A program made the position numbers and the translations under genes. A stretch of DNA of 23,725 nt. Origin: CAYSPT01 sp964432985. GTDB lineage: Bacteria > Muiribacteriota > CAYSPT01. The stretch covers positions 1 through 23,725 of the forward strand of contig CAYSPT010000075.1 of assembly GCA_964432985.1 (NCBI GenBank), given 5' to 3'. The notes under the pieces are model-generated. The model saw nothing but the letters and a program-made list of their open reading frames with translations, had not been told where the DNA came from and did not search any database. Of the stretch, positions 1 to 7,177 are shown one piece after another; positions within the stretch are counted from its first letter, which is position 1, and every line of letters begins with the position of its first letter.

Positions 1-359
1 AGAATACCGCCAAACAGGCCGGCCCGTTCGGGCATCCCGGCGATAAACCCGATCCAGTTTCCGGCCAGGTACCCGGTCACAATCCCCAGGATGGGTAGTA
101 TGAAAACAAGGAACAGGGCCTTGAAATAATCCCTGGTGCCCACTTCGATCTCCACCGTGTCACCTTCAGCGGCGCCGGCGGGATTGAGGGCTTCCACCTC
201 AAAGGAGCCCGGTGCGCTTTGCTTCATAACATCTCCCCAGGGGCAGCCCTTATGGTTTCCCGTGCAGGCGCTCATGGGCAGTACCCGGACCGTGGCCGAT
301 TCACCCTTGCTGGACACCACCACCGCCTGACGGTTCTCCTGCTGTACGCAGCATCCCAT
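1..359 (-). CDS. RseC/MucC-family membrane protein (5' part only)
   Basis: The frame runs from an ATG at 359 off the left edge, giving 119 residues. An AAGGAG ribosome binding site lies about nine bases upstream of the ATG. The N-terminal half is a small soluble domain with cysteines at the start (MGCC) and in the stretch SACTGNHKGCPWGD. It is followed by the strand EGDTVEIEVGTRDYFKA and a hydrophobic helix (LFLVFILPILGIVTGYLAG), with a second helix beginning at the window edge. This cysteine-containing domain followed by two membrane helices is the RseC/MucC layout. In other bacteria such proteins modulate the sigma-E anti-sigma system or work with Rnf-type electron-transfer proteins in reducing SoxR. 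I infer the family from layout and motif only. The missing C-terminus and unseen downstream genes (an rnf cluster would be informative) limit certainty. Confidence 0.72.
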   Translation of the reverse strand, partial: MGCCVQQENRQAVVVSSKGESATVRVLPMSACTGNHKGCPWGDVMKQSAPGSFEVEALNPAGAAEGDTVEIEVGTRDYFKALFLVFILPILGIVTGYLAGNWIGFIAGMPERAGLFGGI

Positions 360-484
360 ACTTTCTACGCTCCTTGCTTGAGGGTGGGCGCACCCAAATT
401 CATTGCACCACAATATTAGCACTCACGTTTGCTACCAGCAATCAGCCTTCATGGGCAAAAACTTTCTACGTTCCTTGCTCTGAG
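360..484. repeat. 23-bp imperfect direct repeat around the rseC-like start
   Basis: The stretch 360-382 (actttctacgctccttgctt, then gag) recurs at 461-484 with one substitution and one inserted base. The left copy contains the ribosome binding site of the RseC-like gene. The right copy sits about 100 bases upstream of it and is not followed by a usable reading frame, because the next in-phase ATG yields only six codons. Confidence 0.6.
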
Positions 485-564
485 TATAAGCATACCAGAA
501 GGTGGCGGTTTGTGCTCGTCCTATGCCTCTTCGCCCACCAGTATGCACATCATCGTACTCAGAG
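478..564. repeat. 87-bp nested inverted repeat (possible RNA structure or palindromic element)
   Basis: Three pairs of arms nest inside each other: CTCTGAGTA (478-486) with TACTCAGAG (556-564), GCATAC (490-495) with GTATGC (541-546), and GGTGGCG (501-507) with CGCCCACC (532-539, one bulge). The central loop is about 24 bases. The element covers the gap between the small membrane protein gene and the rseC-like gene and includes the stop codon of the former. There is no T-run after either outer arm, so it is not a standard intrinsic terminator. Confidence 0.6.
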
Positions 565-966
565 GAACCGGGCCGCTGCAGCCACCAGGGCCATGATACA
601 CAACCCGACAATGACCACCAGCGTCCCGTCGTGAATGAAGTAGGGGTATATCATCATCACCAGCCCGGGAACGAGGAACTTGTAATCGGCCATTTTCTTC
701 CCGTAGATGAACATGGAGAGACCCAGCAGGGAAAAGAAAAACGAGGCTATCCAGTAGGTAAGGTCGGCGCCCTTGCGCCCCTGTCCGGACTGCTCCTGGG
801 CCTTGAGTATTTCTTCGCGGATTGTTTCCTGCAGCTGCTCGAGTTTTTCCGGGTCTGCGATGTCTGCCAGGTCCTCGAGCGGGTTAGGTGCACCAGCCGC
901 CGTCCCGGTAAAAAGGACAACGGCGGCCAGCAGGCAGCAAAGTGTCAGAATACCTTTTCGGTTCAT
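559..966 (-). CDS. Small membrane protein with signal peptide, function unknown
   Basis: The ATG at 966 gives 135 residues. The N-terminus is a clear signal peptide (MNRKGILTLCCLLAAVVLFTGTAAGA). An acidic segment predicted to be helical follows (NPLEDLADIADPEKLEQLQETIREEILKAQEQ). Two closely spaced hydrophobic helices come next (YWIASFFFSLLGLSMFIYG and FLVPGLVMMIYPYF...GTLVVIVGLCIMALVAAAA). The frame also extends to a GTG at 1002, but that start would overlap the small ORF upstream and would place charged residues ahead of the signal peptide, so I prefer 966. It is probably co-transcribed with the 54-residue ORF upstream and the RseC-like gene downstream. I do not recognise the family. Confidence 0.75.
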   Translation of the reverse strand: MNRKGILTLCCLLAAVVLFTGTAAGAPNPLEDLADIADPEKLEQLQETIREEILKAQEQSGQGRKGADLTYWIASFFFSLLGLSMFIYGKKMADYKFLVPGLVMMIYPYFIHDGTLVVIVGLCIMALVAAAARFL

Positions 967-976
967 GATGACCCGG

Positions 977-1141
977 TTACCTGGCAGCACCGGTCTTGAC
1001 ACGGACCGGCTGCATCTGCGTTTTCACCATCTGCGTTTTCAACTTGATGGTGTCCGGTATGGCCATCCGTTTGGTATTGTCCGGTTTAATTAAATTATTA
1101 AGTATCTTTTTGGCCCAGTCTACGCCGTCGATCTTTATCAT
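977..1141 (-). CDS. 54-residue hypothetical protein
   Basis: The ATG at 1141 is preceded by GAGGTGA at a spacing of about five bases, a strong ribosome binding site. The stop codon at 977-979 lies ten bases before the ATG of the next gene, as expected in an operon. The protein starts MIKIDGVDWAKKILNN, is basic, and contains an internal duplication (KLKTQMVKTQMQ) created by a 15-bp tandem repeat at 1013-1042. No family is recognised. The ribosome binding site and tight spacing are the main evidence that it is translated. Confidence 0.5.
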   Translation of the reverse strand: MIKIDGVDWAKKILNNLIKPDNTKRMAIPDTIKLKTQMVKTQMQPVRVKTGAAR

Positions 1142-1348
1142 CTGTCTCACCTCGTATTGTTACTGGCTGCTGGACTATGGCATAAGGTTCTCAATCAGGC
1201 CGTTGTCTACAGGGGGTATGATTATCTACACTCTATAAACGTCCAGTCCTGTCAAAAGTTCCCATGCATATGTCGTGCCTGTACCAGGCAGCTTAGTAGT
1301 ATCGGCTACTATGGGTCCCTATTTGAATAAAATCGAAAACCCCGGTTT

Positions 1349-1374
1349 AAAAAGCCCATGAAAGCGGCTTTTTT
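1349..1374. terminator. Bidirectional intrinsic-terminator-like hairpin
   Basis: AAAAAGCC at 1349-1356 pairs with GGCTTTTT at 1366-1373 around a nine-base loop. On the plus strand the stem ends in a run of six T (1369-1374). On the minus strand it ends in five T. It lies about 320 bases upstream of the cyclase gene, so on the plus strand it could attenuate or insulate cyclase transcription. Only two of the eight pairs are GC, so efficiency is uncertain. Confidence 0.45.
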
Positions 1375-1413
1375 GCGGAGCGTACGCTGGCAAGGATATA
1401 TGCTCGCTTGTGG

Positions 1414-1449
1414 GGTTGTATCAGATTTGGTACGGTTGTATCAGATTTG
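1414..1449 (+). repeat. Two 16-bp direct repeats with 20-bp period
   Basis: GGTTGTATCAGATTTG occurs at 1414-1429 and again, identical, at 1434-1449. The 20-bp period is close to two helical turns, so the copies would lie on the same face of the DNA. This arrangement would suit a regulator binding tandem sites upstream of the cyclase gene. It could equally be a plain tandem duplication, since such duplications are frequent in this window. Confidence 0.65.
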
Positions 1450-1649
1450 AGACAACCTCTGAACAGGCATACTGTTCCCGTTAACAGAAATATTTTGAAT
1501 TGAATATGCACTTTCCGATTGATGATGATCTGAAAAACATCTTCACTAAAATGATTGTCACCGGTGATGAGGGATCTGACACCGGCAAACTATATCCTAC
1601 ATGATAACTAACCAATTTCAGGCACACGCTGGGCCTTTTTTATCCTCTT

Positions 1650-1678
1650 TTGACAACACTCTTACCAATCGGTTATTT
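1650..1678 (+). promoter_or_regulatory. Weak candidate promoter of the cyclase gene
   Basis: A perfect TTGACA (1650-1655) is followed after 17 bases by TTATTT (1673-1678), a poor -10 match. Transcription from here would start almost at the ATG at 1690 and give a nearly leaderless mRNA. That agrees with the absence of a ribosome binding site before that ATG. It is a weak call. Confidence 0.25.
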
Positions 1679-1689
1679 CTAAATCTATC

Positions 1690-4600
1690 ATGAAATTCTT
1701 TATAGGCAAAGGATGGGGCTCAACAGGAAAAGGTTTGGGCCACTCAGGAAAAATTTGGAGTACCTCGTTGACGCTGGCCGTCTGCTCGTTTCTGATTGTT
1801 TTCGGCATCTCTTTCACCCGTTTCTACCAGGACGTGGAGCTTAAAACGCTCGATCTGCGGTTTCGTCTGCGCCCTCCGATTCCGGTGGATGACCGGATTC
1901 TCATGGTAGATATTGATGAGACAAGCCTGGCGAAATACGGACGGTGGCCCTGGTCGAGACTGACCATTGCCCGCCTGGTTGAGCGCCTTACCCTGTATGG
2001 GGCCGACCGGGTGTTTTTCGATATCGAATTTCTGGAATCTTCACGGCTGACCGTCCCGACCGGCTGGAGCAGTGGAAAAATGCAGGCCCTGGCCGGCCGA
2101 TATGAACAGTCTCTTGTCGGTATTGTTGGTAACGCCATCGGTCTCATCGAAGACGGGCATCGCCTTGATACTATCGCTGCCGAACTCATCGGGGAAGACG
2201 GAATCATTGCCCAGGAATCGGATGAACTGATCAATGCTCTGGTCGGTTCGGTGATCCATCCTGACCGGATACTGGCACGCGCCTGCCTGGAGGCGGGATT
2301 GGTGTACGTAGGATACCTGTTGGAGACTCACCACCATGACGTGTCACTCGGTATCACCGAAGATGAACTCATGGCGGCGCTGGATCTTCTTCGTCAGGAC
2401 CTGGATGTTTCGCTGGATGATTTTGTTTCACGTAATGATGCCGCCGCCTCCCGCGGTTGGGACGCCGAGAAAACCCGGGCAATTTGGGTCCGGGCCATGA
2501 ACATGGTTTTGCTGGAAGAAATTAAACACCATGTCGGAAACGTTTCCTGGGACAGTATTGACGGCGGCGGTAGTTCTGGCGCAGGTACCGGTTCCGCCGA
2601 TGAGAGATACGATTTCCTTGATACCAACCTGCAGGTTGTGGTGGACAATGTAGTGAAGGCTCTCCCCACCGATAGGCCGTACTGGTTTCGTCCCCGGGTA
2701 GAAAAGCTGGTCTCAAGAGTTCTGGGAGAATTGATTGTGGCCAGAAATTTTTCTCTACCATTGTCCTCGCTGAAAAACAAGTTCACTCCCCGGGTCATGT
2801 CAACCGTCCTGCCGCCGATACCCGGGTTGGTCCAGGCGGTGTGGGGAACCGGCTTTCTCAACACCGGGCCCGATCAGGACGGGACATTCCGGCGGGTTCC
2901 CCTGCTCATGACGGTGGATGACCGGGTGTATCCCCTGAGCTCGTTCCTGCTTTCATTGGACGTGCTGGGAGCCGGTCTCGATTCACTGGAGTTCGAAGAC
3001 GAGCAGACGATGGTTGTCAAACTTCCCGGAGGGCGGAACCTGACTGTTCCTCTGGACCGGGATGGAAACATGATGGTCAATTGGCCGGGTACGTTTGAAA
3101 GCAGTTTTGAGCATATTGCGGCCAGTCTCCTGCTTACCGAAGATGACTTGATCAAGTCCATTGACGACTGGCTGCTCACCGCCGACAAACTGCTCAATGT
3201 GGGATTCGCCGATTTGCTGGCACGGGGTGCCACCGGTGCGGAACTCGCTGAAGCCAGAAACCTGGTAAAGGAGGAGCTCGAAGGTTTCAGCCGGATGCTC
3301 GGGCGCCAGCTCGAGACCAGCACCCGATTGAAAGACAACCCGGATCTGCGGGAACAGGCGGCCGCGAAATTGAAACAGGTGGAAACACTATCTGATGAAT
3401 TGACCCGGCTCGAAAAGGAAAAGAACAGCCTGGCAGAGCGGCTCAAAGAAAACATCGGAGGGAAAACGTGTTTTGTGGGACTGACGGCCAGCGGCACTAT
3501 CGATCTTGGTGTCACTCCTTTCCAGGAGGATTACCCCATGGTCGGGACACACGCCACATTGCTCAGTTCGTTTCTCACGGGAAATTTTGTCTGCGAAACC
3601 AGTCAATTGTGGGCCTTTGCTGCAGCCCTCCTGTTTGCGTTGTTGATGGGAATAATCCTGCCTCGTTTCGGCTATAAAGCAGGCACTGCTCTGACCCTTA
3701 TTATTATCGCCGGTTATGTTTTTGGGGTCTATTTCTTGTTTTCGGCCACCGGGTGGCTGGTGGAGATGGTGTCTCCTGTTTTGACGGTGTTTTTGTGCTT
3801 CACCTCGATCACCGTCCACCGCTACCGGTCGGAGGAAAGCCAGAAACGGTTCATCAAGGATGCATTTGCCCACTATCTCGCCCCCGCGGTAATCGAGCAG
3901 CTTATCGACAAACCGGGGAACCTCAAACTGGGCGGCGAAGAGCGGGTGCTCACCGCATTTTTCTCTGATGTGGCCGGATTCTCATCCATCTCCGAAAAGC
4001 TGACTCCCACGGAACTTGTGGCTCTGCTCAACGAGTATCTCACCGCCATGACGGACATCATCCTTCAGCACGGAGGTACGGTTGATAAATACGAAGGAGA
4101 TGCCATCATCGCGTTCTACGGCGCTCCGGTTCCCTTCTCTGACCACGCCGCCCGGGCCTGCGTGGCCAGCCTGCGGCAGCATCAAAAACTCGCTTCCATG
4201 CGTGAGCACTGGGCGTCGCTGGAGAAGCCGCAGCTCACCGCCAGGATGGGGCTCTGCACCGGGTCAATGGTGGTGGGTAACATGGGGTCCCGGACCAGGA
4301 TGGATTACACGATAATGGGAGATTCGGTTAACCTGGCTTCCCGCCTTGAAGGGGCGAACAAGAAGTACGGAACCCCCATCATGGTCGCCGAAAGCACTTA
4401 TCTCGAGGCAAAAGATATCGTGGAAGCACGGCTGACCGACGTTTTGCGGGTGGTCGGCCGGGCTACGCCGGTGAGGGTGTACGAGCTGCTGGCGGTCAAG
4501 GGTGAGCTCGAATCGGGAGCCGAAAAGTGGCTGGCGCGTTACAACGAGGCCAGGGCTTACTACGGTAACCGACGGTTTGAAGAATCGTTGAAGGCATTTC

Positions 4601-4725
4601 AGGATGTGCTGCGGATGCATCCCGAAGATCCTTTGTCGAAGGTCTACGTGAATCGCTGCGAGCAGTTGATCAAGGAGCCGCCGCCGTCAGACTGGGACGG
4701 GGTAACGAACCTCACTTCGAAGTAG
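1690..4725 (+). CDS. CHASE2-domain class III adenylate/guanylate cyclase
   Basis: This 1011-residue membrane protein probably makes cAMP in response to an extracytoplasmic signal. Order: one membrane helix (about 27-45); an extracytoplasmic CHASE2 domain (about 48-635) with hallmark stretches DDRILMVDIDE, GADRVFFDIEF, GFLNTGPDQDGTFRRVPLL and GGKTCFVGLTASGTIDLGVTPF; three membrane helices (about 640-708); a cytoplasmic cyclase domain (about 745-935); and a short TPR-like tail. Catalytic residues are intact: metal-binding D760 (FFSDVAGFS) and D804 (YEGDAIIAF), adenine-selecting K800 and D872 (MDYT), and N881 and R885 (NLASRLE). The Lys/Asp pair favours ATP over GTP. CHASE2 is enlarged by about 200 residues near 120-370 and by a coiled-coil-rich stretch near 490-590. 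The ATG at 1690 has no ribosome binding site. A TTG at 1768 preceded by GGAG is an alternative start that leaves the first membrane helix almost intact. Confidence 0.93.
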   Translation: MKFFIGKGWGSTGKGLGHSGKIWSTSLTLAVCSFLIVFGISFTRFYQDVELKTLDLRFRLRPPIPVDDRILMVDIDETSLAKYGRWPWSRLTIARLVERLTLYGADRVFFDIEFLESSRLTVPTGWSSGKMQALAGRYEQSLVGIVGNAIGLIEDGHRLDTIAAELIGEDGIIAQESDELINALVGSVIHPDRILARACLEAGLVYVGYLLETHHHDVSLGITEDELMAALDLLRQDLDVSLDDFVSRNDAAASRGWDAEKTRAIWVRAMNMVLLEEIKHHVGNVSWDSIDGGGSSGAGTGSADERYDFLDTNLQVVVDNVVKALPTDRPYWFRPRVEKLVSRVLGELIVARNFSLPLSSLKNKFTPRVMSTVLPPIPGLVQAVWGTGFLNTGPDQDGTFRRVPLLMTVDDRVYPLSSFLLSLDVLGAGLDSLEFEDEQTMVVKLPGGRNLTVPLDRDGNMMVNWPGTFESSFEHIAASLLLTEDDLIKSIDDWLLTADKLLNVGFADLLARGATGAELAEARNLVKEELEGFSRMLGRQLETSTRLKDNPDLREQAAAKLKQVETLSDELTRLEKEKNSLAERLKENIGGKTCFVGLTASGTIDLGVTPFQEDYPMVGTHATLLSSFLTGNFVCETSQLWAFAAALLFALLMGIILPRFGYKAGTALTLIIIAGYVFGVYFLFSATGWLVEMVSPVLTVFLCFTSITVHRYRSEESQKRFIKDAFAHYLAPAVIEQLIDKPGNLKLGGEERVLTAFFSDVAGFSSISEKLTPTELVALLNEYLTAMTDIILQHGGTVDKYEGDAIIAFYGAPVPFSDHAARACVASLRQHQKLASMREHWASLEKPQLTARMGLCTGSMVVGNMGSRTRMDYTIMGDSVNLASRLEGANKKYGTPIMVAESTYLEAKDIVEARLTDVLRVVGRATPVRVYELLAVKGELESGAEKWLARYNEARAYYGNRRFEESLKAFQDVLRMHPEDPLSKVYVNRCEQLIKEPPPSDWDGVTNLTSK

Positions 4726-4805
4726 AAATGTCAAATGTTGAGACCTGACCCCTACTTGAAAGCCGGTCACTCCCAACCTCTGAGTAGGAAGCGTGGAAAG
4801 TAGGG
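4726..4805. repeat. GACCTGACCCC-type palindromic repeat between convergent genes
   Basis: The sequence starting directly after the cyclase stop codon contains tgttgagacctgacccc (4736-4752), a motif I recognise from widespread bacterial intergenic repeats linked to REP-associated (Y1) transposases. Its end overlaps CCCTACTT (4750-4757), which is matched in reverse by AAGTAGGG at 4798-4805, two bases before the stop codon of the lipoprotein gene. The two convergent genes are therefore bracketed by an inverted repeat. No transposase lies nearby. The link to that repeat class is from memory. Confidence 0.5.
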
Positions 4806-4806
4806 A

Positions 4807-6381
4807 TTAGTCGTTGTTTTCGATTATGACGTTGTCGAAGGTTCCGGAGGATGGAAGCCCGTACGATACCTGGTAGGAGGACTGGTAGGCGCCCAGGCCG
4901 GCCTTCCCCTCCAACGAGGAGTAGATACCGTCTTTCCTGACCTTCTCCACTCCGTTGTAGTAGCCTACCAGGGCATCGTTTTTATGTTCCAGTTTGAGCG
5001 TGAAAGATGTGTTGGCGGTGACCGGGCTGGCGTCGACGGAGGTAAGCAGTTCGGTGCTGGTGCCGATAAGGTACCTGATCGCCAGCTTTTTTGCTTCTCC
5101 GCAGTGATAGAAAACAGCGAACTGGCTCGGGGCGTTGGTTTGCTGGTTGGTATCTCCAAGCCCCATGACCACGCCGGCGGTGTCATCGATGTCCGAGAGG
5201 GTTACCTCGGACTGGATAGAGTAATCGGACCAGGTTGCCGAACCTATCTTCAGGAAGGCTCCACCCGGCGAATAGGACTGGATCACCAGTTTTCCCGATG
5301 AAACGCTTATGGTGTCACTCCCGCCCGTTTGGGAATACTGCTCTTCCCAGGTGGGGTCATTGTCGTAATCGCCGTCCGTAAAATCGTCGGTCTCCTTGAA
5401 GCCGGACACGTCGTGGTAGAGGTTGACATACCGGCCTTCCAGCTGCTTGATCTCCTGGTAATCGTCCTTACTCAGACCGGTCTCGGTCACGTATATGGTG
5501 ACTCCGGACCCCGACAGGTACGAGTTGTCGGCCAGGGCCTCGATATCGGTTATTGAAGTCTTGCCCAGGTTGAGCCAGATCAGGCTCTGCAGGTTACCAA
5601 GCGCGCTGATATCCGAGAGAGATGAATTTTCGTACAGATTCAGTGTCTGCAGCGAACCGAGGTTTGCCACCGTGGATATGGAACTTATATCATTCATTTG
5701 CAGTAACAGGGATGTCAACGAGGACAACTGTGACAGGCTGCTGATGTCCTGGATATTGTTGTTCTTCAGATTGAGGCTTTCCAGGTTGGTGGCGTAGTTC
5801 AGCCCGGTCAGTACATTAATTTCGGATGAGGGCGCATCCAGTTCGCTCATGGAAGCGAGATGGCTGGAGGTGATGGTGTCGTTGGTCCCGAGACCGAGCT
5901 TGGTCTTTATCACCGAACGCAGGTTCGAATCGGTAATGAGGCTGGAAGCCGTATATGGGTCGAGCTTCAGGTAGACCTCGGTGATTTCTCCGGCGATGAA
6001 ATCGACTCTTTTGGAGCCGGTGTACTTGAGGGTGTTTTGCCTGCAGTAGGCCGCGACTTCCAGTGAAATCCCCATGGCGGGGGGAATATTGCCTATGGTG
6101 GCGGTACCGCTGCTGGTGGTTATGGCAAAGGTCCGTTCCAGGGTTGCATAGCCGCTGGAGCTGAGTTTGACCACCAGCTTGGTGATGTCGGTGCTTTGTG
6201 TCTGCAGGGTGTCGGTTTGCTTGAGCGACAGCTTCAGGTTGAGACCGCTGGAAGCGTCCTGCGACCCTGGCAGCAGGCTTCCCCCGGAACCGCCGCCGCA
6301 CCCGGCGGATAAGAAAGGAGTGAGAACGACAAAGAAAGCGAGAAGCAGATATAAAAGCTGTGTAGATGATGGTTTTCGCAT
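4807..6381 (-). CDS. Lipoprotein with leucine-rich repeats and a LamG-like domain
   Basis: The ATG at 6381 (524 residues) follows AAAGGAG at good spacing. The longer frame to 6453 would run into the FecR gene and place 24 residues ahead of the signal peptide. The N-terminus is a lipoprotein signal with lipobox LSAGC, so Cys28 should be lipidated. A beta-rich segment follows (about 42-140). Next is an internalin-like cap (LITDSNLRSVIKTKLGLG) and about four 22-residue leucine-rich repeats (about 190-300, e.g. LESLNLKNNNIQDISSLSQL). The C-terminal part (about 330-524) resembles a concanavalin-A/LamG-type beta-sandwich (WSDYSIQSEVTLSD, DDTAGVVMGLGD, GKAGLGAYQ, FDNVIIEN), as in sugar- or surface-binding modules. 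It is the last gene of the operon with the FecR-domain and beta-barrel genes. A role in binding a surface ligand is inference. Confidence 0.85.
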   Translation of the reverse strand: MRKPSSTQLLYLLLAFFVVLTPFLSAGCGGGSGGSLLPGSQDASSGLNLKLSLKQTDTLQTQSTDITKLVVKLSSSGYATLERTFAITTSSGTATIGNIPPAMGISLEVAAYCRQNTLKYTGSKRVDFIAGEITEVYLKLDPYTASSLITDSNLRSVIKTKLGLGTNDTITSSHLASMSELDAPSSEINVLTGLNYATNLESLNLKNNNIQDISSLSQLSSLTSLLLQMNDISSISTVANLGSLQTLNLYENSSLSDISALGNLQSLIWLNLGKTSITDIEALADNSYLSGSGVTIYVTETGLSKDDYQEIKQLEGRYVNLYHDVSGFKETDDFTDGDYDNDPTWEEQYSQTGGSDTISVSSGKLVIQSYSPGGAFLKIGSATWSDYSIQSEVTLSDIDDTAGVVMGLGDTNQQTNAPSQFAVFYHCGEAKKLAIRYLIGTSTELLTSVDASPVTANTSFTLKLEHKNDALVGYYNGVEKVRKDGIYSSLEGKAGLGAYQSSYQVSYGLPSSGTFDNVIIENND

Positions 6382-6400
6382 GGTTCCCGGCTCCTTTCCC

Positions 6401-6420
6401 AACCCGGATTTATCCGGGTT
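6401..6420 (-). promoter_or_regulatory. Intercistronic perfect hairpin between FecR and LRR lipoprotein genes
   Basis: AACCCGGAT and ATCCGGGTT form a perfect nine-pair stem with a two-base loop, a fully palindromic 20-mer. It overlaps the stop codon of the FecR-domain gene and ends about eight bases before the ribosome binding site of the lipoprotein gene. There is no T-run, so termination is unlikely. mRNA stabilisation, a processing site or control of translation of the downstream gene are possible roles. Confidence 0.6.
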
Positions 6421-7177
6421 AAAACTCCCACTCCAGCTGCAGCGTGGCGGCATCGGTGTTGCTCATACCCGGTGTGTCTGACACCTCTTCTTCGGTGGTG
6501 TCAACCGCCGGCTGTGTCCCCTGTGTTCGCATTTCTTCTTTTTCCTCGTCGGTTCGTCCTATGTCAGCCACCTCCGCCGAGGCTTCTTCGTACCTTTGCT
6601 CGGAGGGCAGGGTCGGTGGCGTGTCTGCTTGCTCGATCGTTGTCTGGTCTCCCTTTGTCATGGACAGCTGCTGTCCTACTTCGTTTTCCACCGCCACCTG
6701 TCCGGAGAGCACTTCCACCAAGGTGCCGAACCCTTCCATAACGGTAATTCGTTCTTCCGTACCCCGAACTCCAATGGTGCTGGTAGGCGTTTTGACCTTG
6801 AAATCGTGGTCTATTCCCGCGGCCCGATGGACCCTGGCTTCTATTTCACCAGTTCTCATCTTCAGCAGTGTCCGGATGGTTTTCTTGCCGGCGAACAGCC
6901 GGTCTATTTTTATCTGGCTGAGTTCTTTCAGCCGCACGATGGTCTTGTCGGGCAGCTTGAGAAGCGCGGTGGAAGCGAAGCTGGTGGCGATATAATCTCC
7001 TGCGCCCAGGCGGGATCCCACGGTGCCCGGCTTCCAGTCCGAGCCTTTCAGCTTGATTTCGACTTCTCCGGTGAAGTCTTTCAGGACGGCTTTGATTTCC
7101 TGCCCGGGGACCGCGGCCGGCAGGACCACAGACAGGAGAAGTACCGCGGCCAGAATGCTTAAACAGGCGTTTTTCAT
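6419..7177 (-). CDS. FecR-domain periplasmic protein
   Basis: 252 residues starting at an ATG preceded by AAGGAG. A cleavable signal peptide (MKNACLSILAAVLLLSVVLPAAVPGQ) is followed by a FecR domain (about 27-185). Typical elements are the opening strand VLKDFTGEVEIKLKGSDWKPGTVGSRLGAGDYIAT, the SFASTALLKLPDKTIVRLKELSQI stretch, FKVKTPTSTIGVRGTEERITV, and the closing VEVLSGQVAVENEVGQQLSMTKGDQTTI. An acidic, low-complexity C-terminal tail (about 190-245) ends in LQLEWEF. Unlike classic FecR it has no cytoplasmic anti-sigma segment, so it belongs to the secreted FecR-like group. Its ATG overlaps the upstream stop codon (ATGA), indicating translational coupling. Secreted FecR proteins are often encoded near CHASE2 cyclases, which agrees with the convergent gene here. 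The ligand is unknown. Confidence 0.9.
   Translation of the reverse strand: MKNACLSILAAVLLLSVVLPAAVPGQEIKAVLKDFTGEVEIKLKGSDWKPGTVGSRLGAGDYIATSFASTALLKLPDKTIVRLKELSQIKIDRLFAGKKTIRTLLKMRTGEIEARVHRAAGIDHDFKVKTPTSTIGVRGTEERITVMEGFGTLVEVLSGQVAVENEVGQQLSMTKGDQTTIEQADTPPTLPSEQRYEEASAEVADIGRTDEEKEEMRTQGTQPAVDTTEEEVSDTPGMSNTDAATLQLEWEF

Larger units (their letters stand above)
1142..1689. other. 548-base gap upstream of the cyclase gene
   Basis: No convincing gene is present. It separates a minus-strand operon from the plus-strand cyclase gene, so promoters for both directions should lie here. Visible elements are a small hairpin GCCTG-TAC-CAGGC near 1276, a stem TAGTAG/CTACTA near 1300, a terminator-like hairpin at 1349-1374, a 20-bp-period direct repeat at 1414-1449, the 10-bp palindrome TCACCGGTGA at 1558-1567 and a TTGACA hexamer at 1650. 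A TTGACA also occurs on the minus strand at 1255-1250, but no -10 hexamer sits at a usable distance from it. Confidence 0.6.

Noticed and set aside
1260..1380. Riboswitch (for example cyclic-di-GMP class) upstream of the cyclase gene
   Set aside because: I found a terminator-like hairpin but none of the conserved core bases of known classes.
1558..1567. TCACCGGTGA palindrome as an operator
   Set aside because: A 10-bp palindrome alone is expected often enough by chance, and no second copy was seen near it.
1506..1604. A 32-codon ORF (MHFPIDDDLKNIF...) ahead of the cyclase gene
   Set aside because: No clear ribosome binding site, no recognisable family and no coupling to the next gene. Not listed as a gene.
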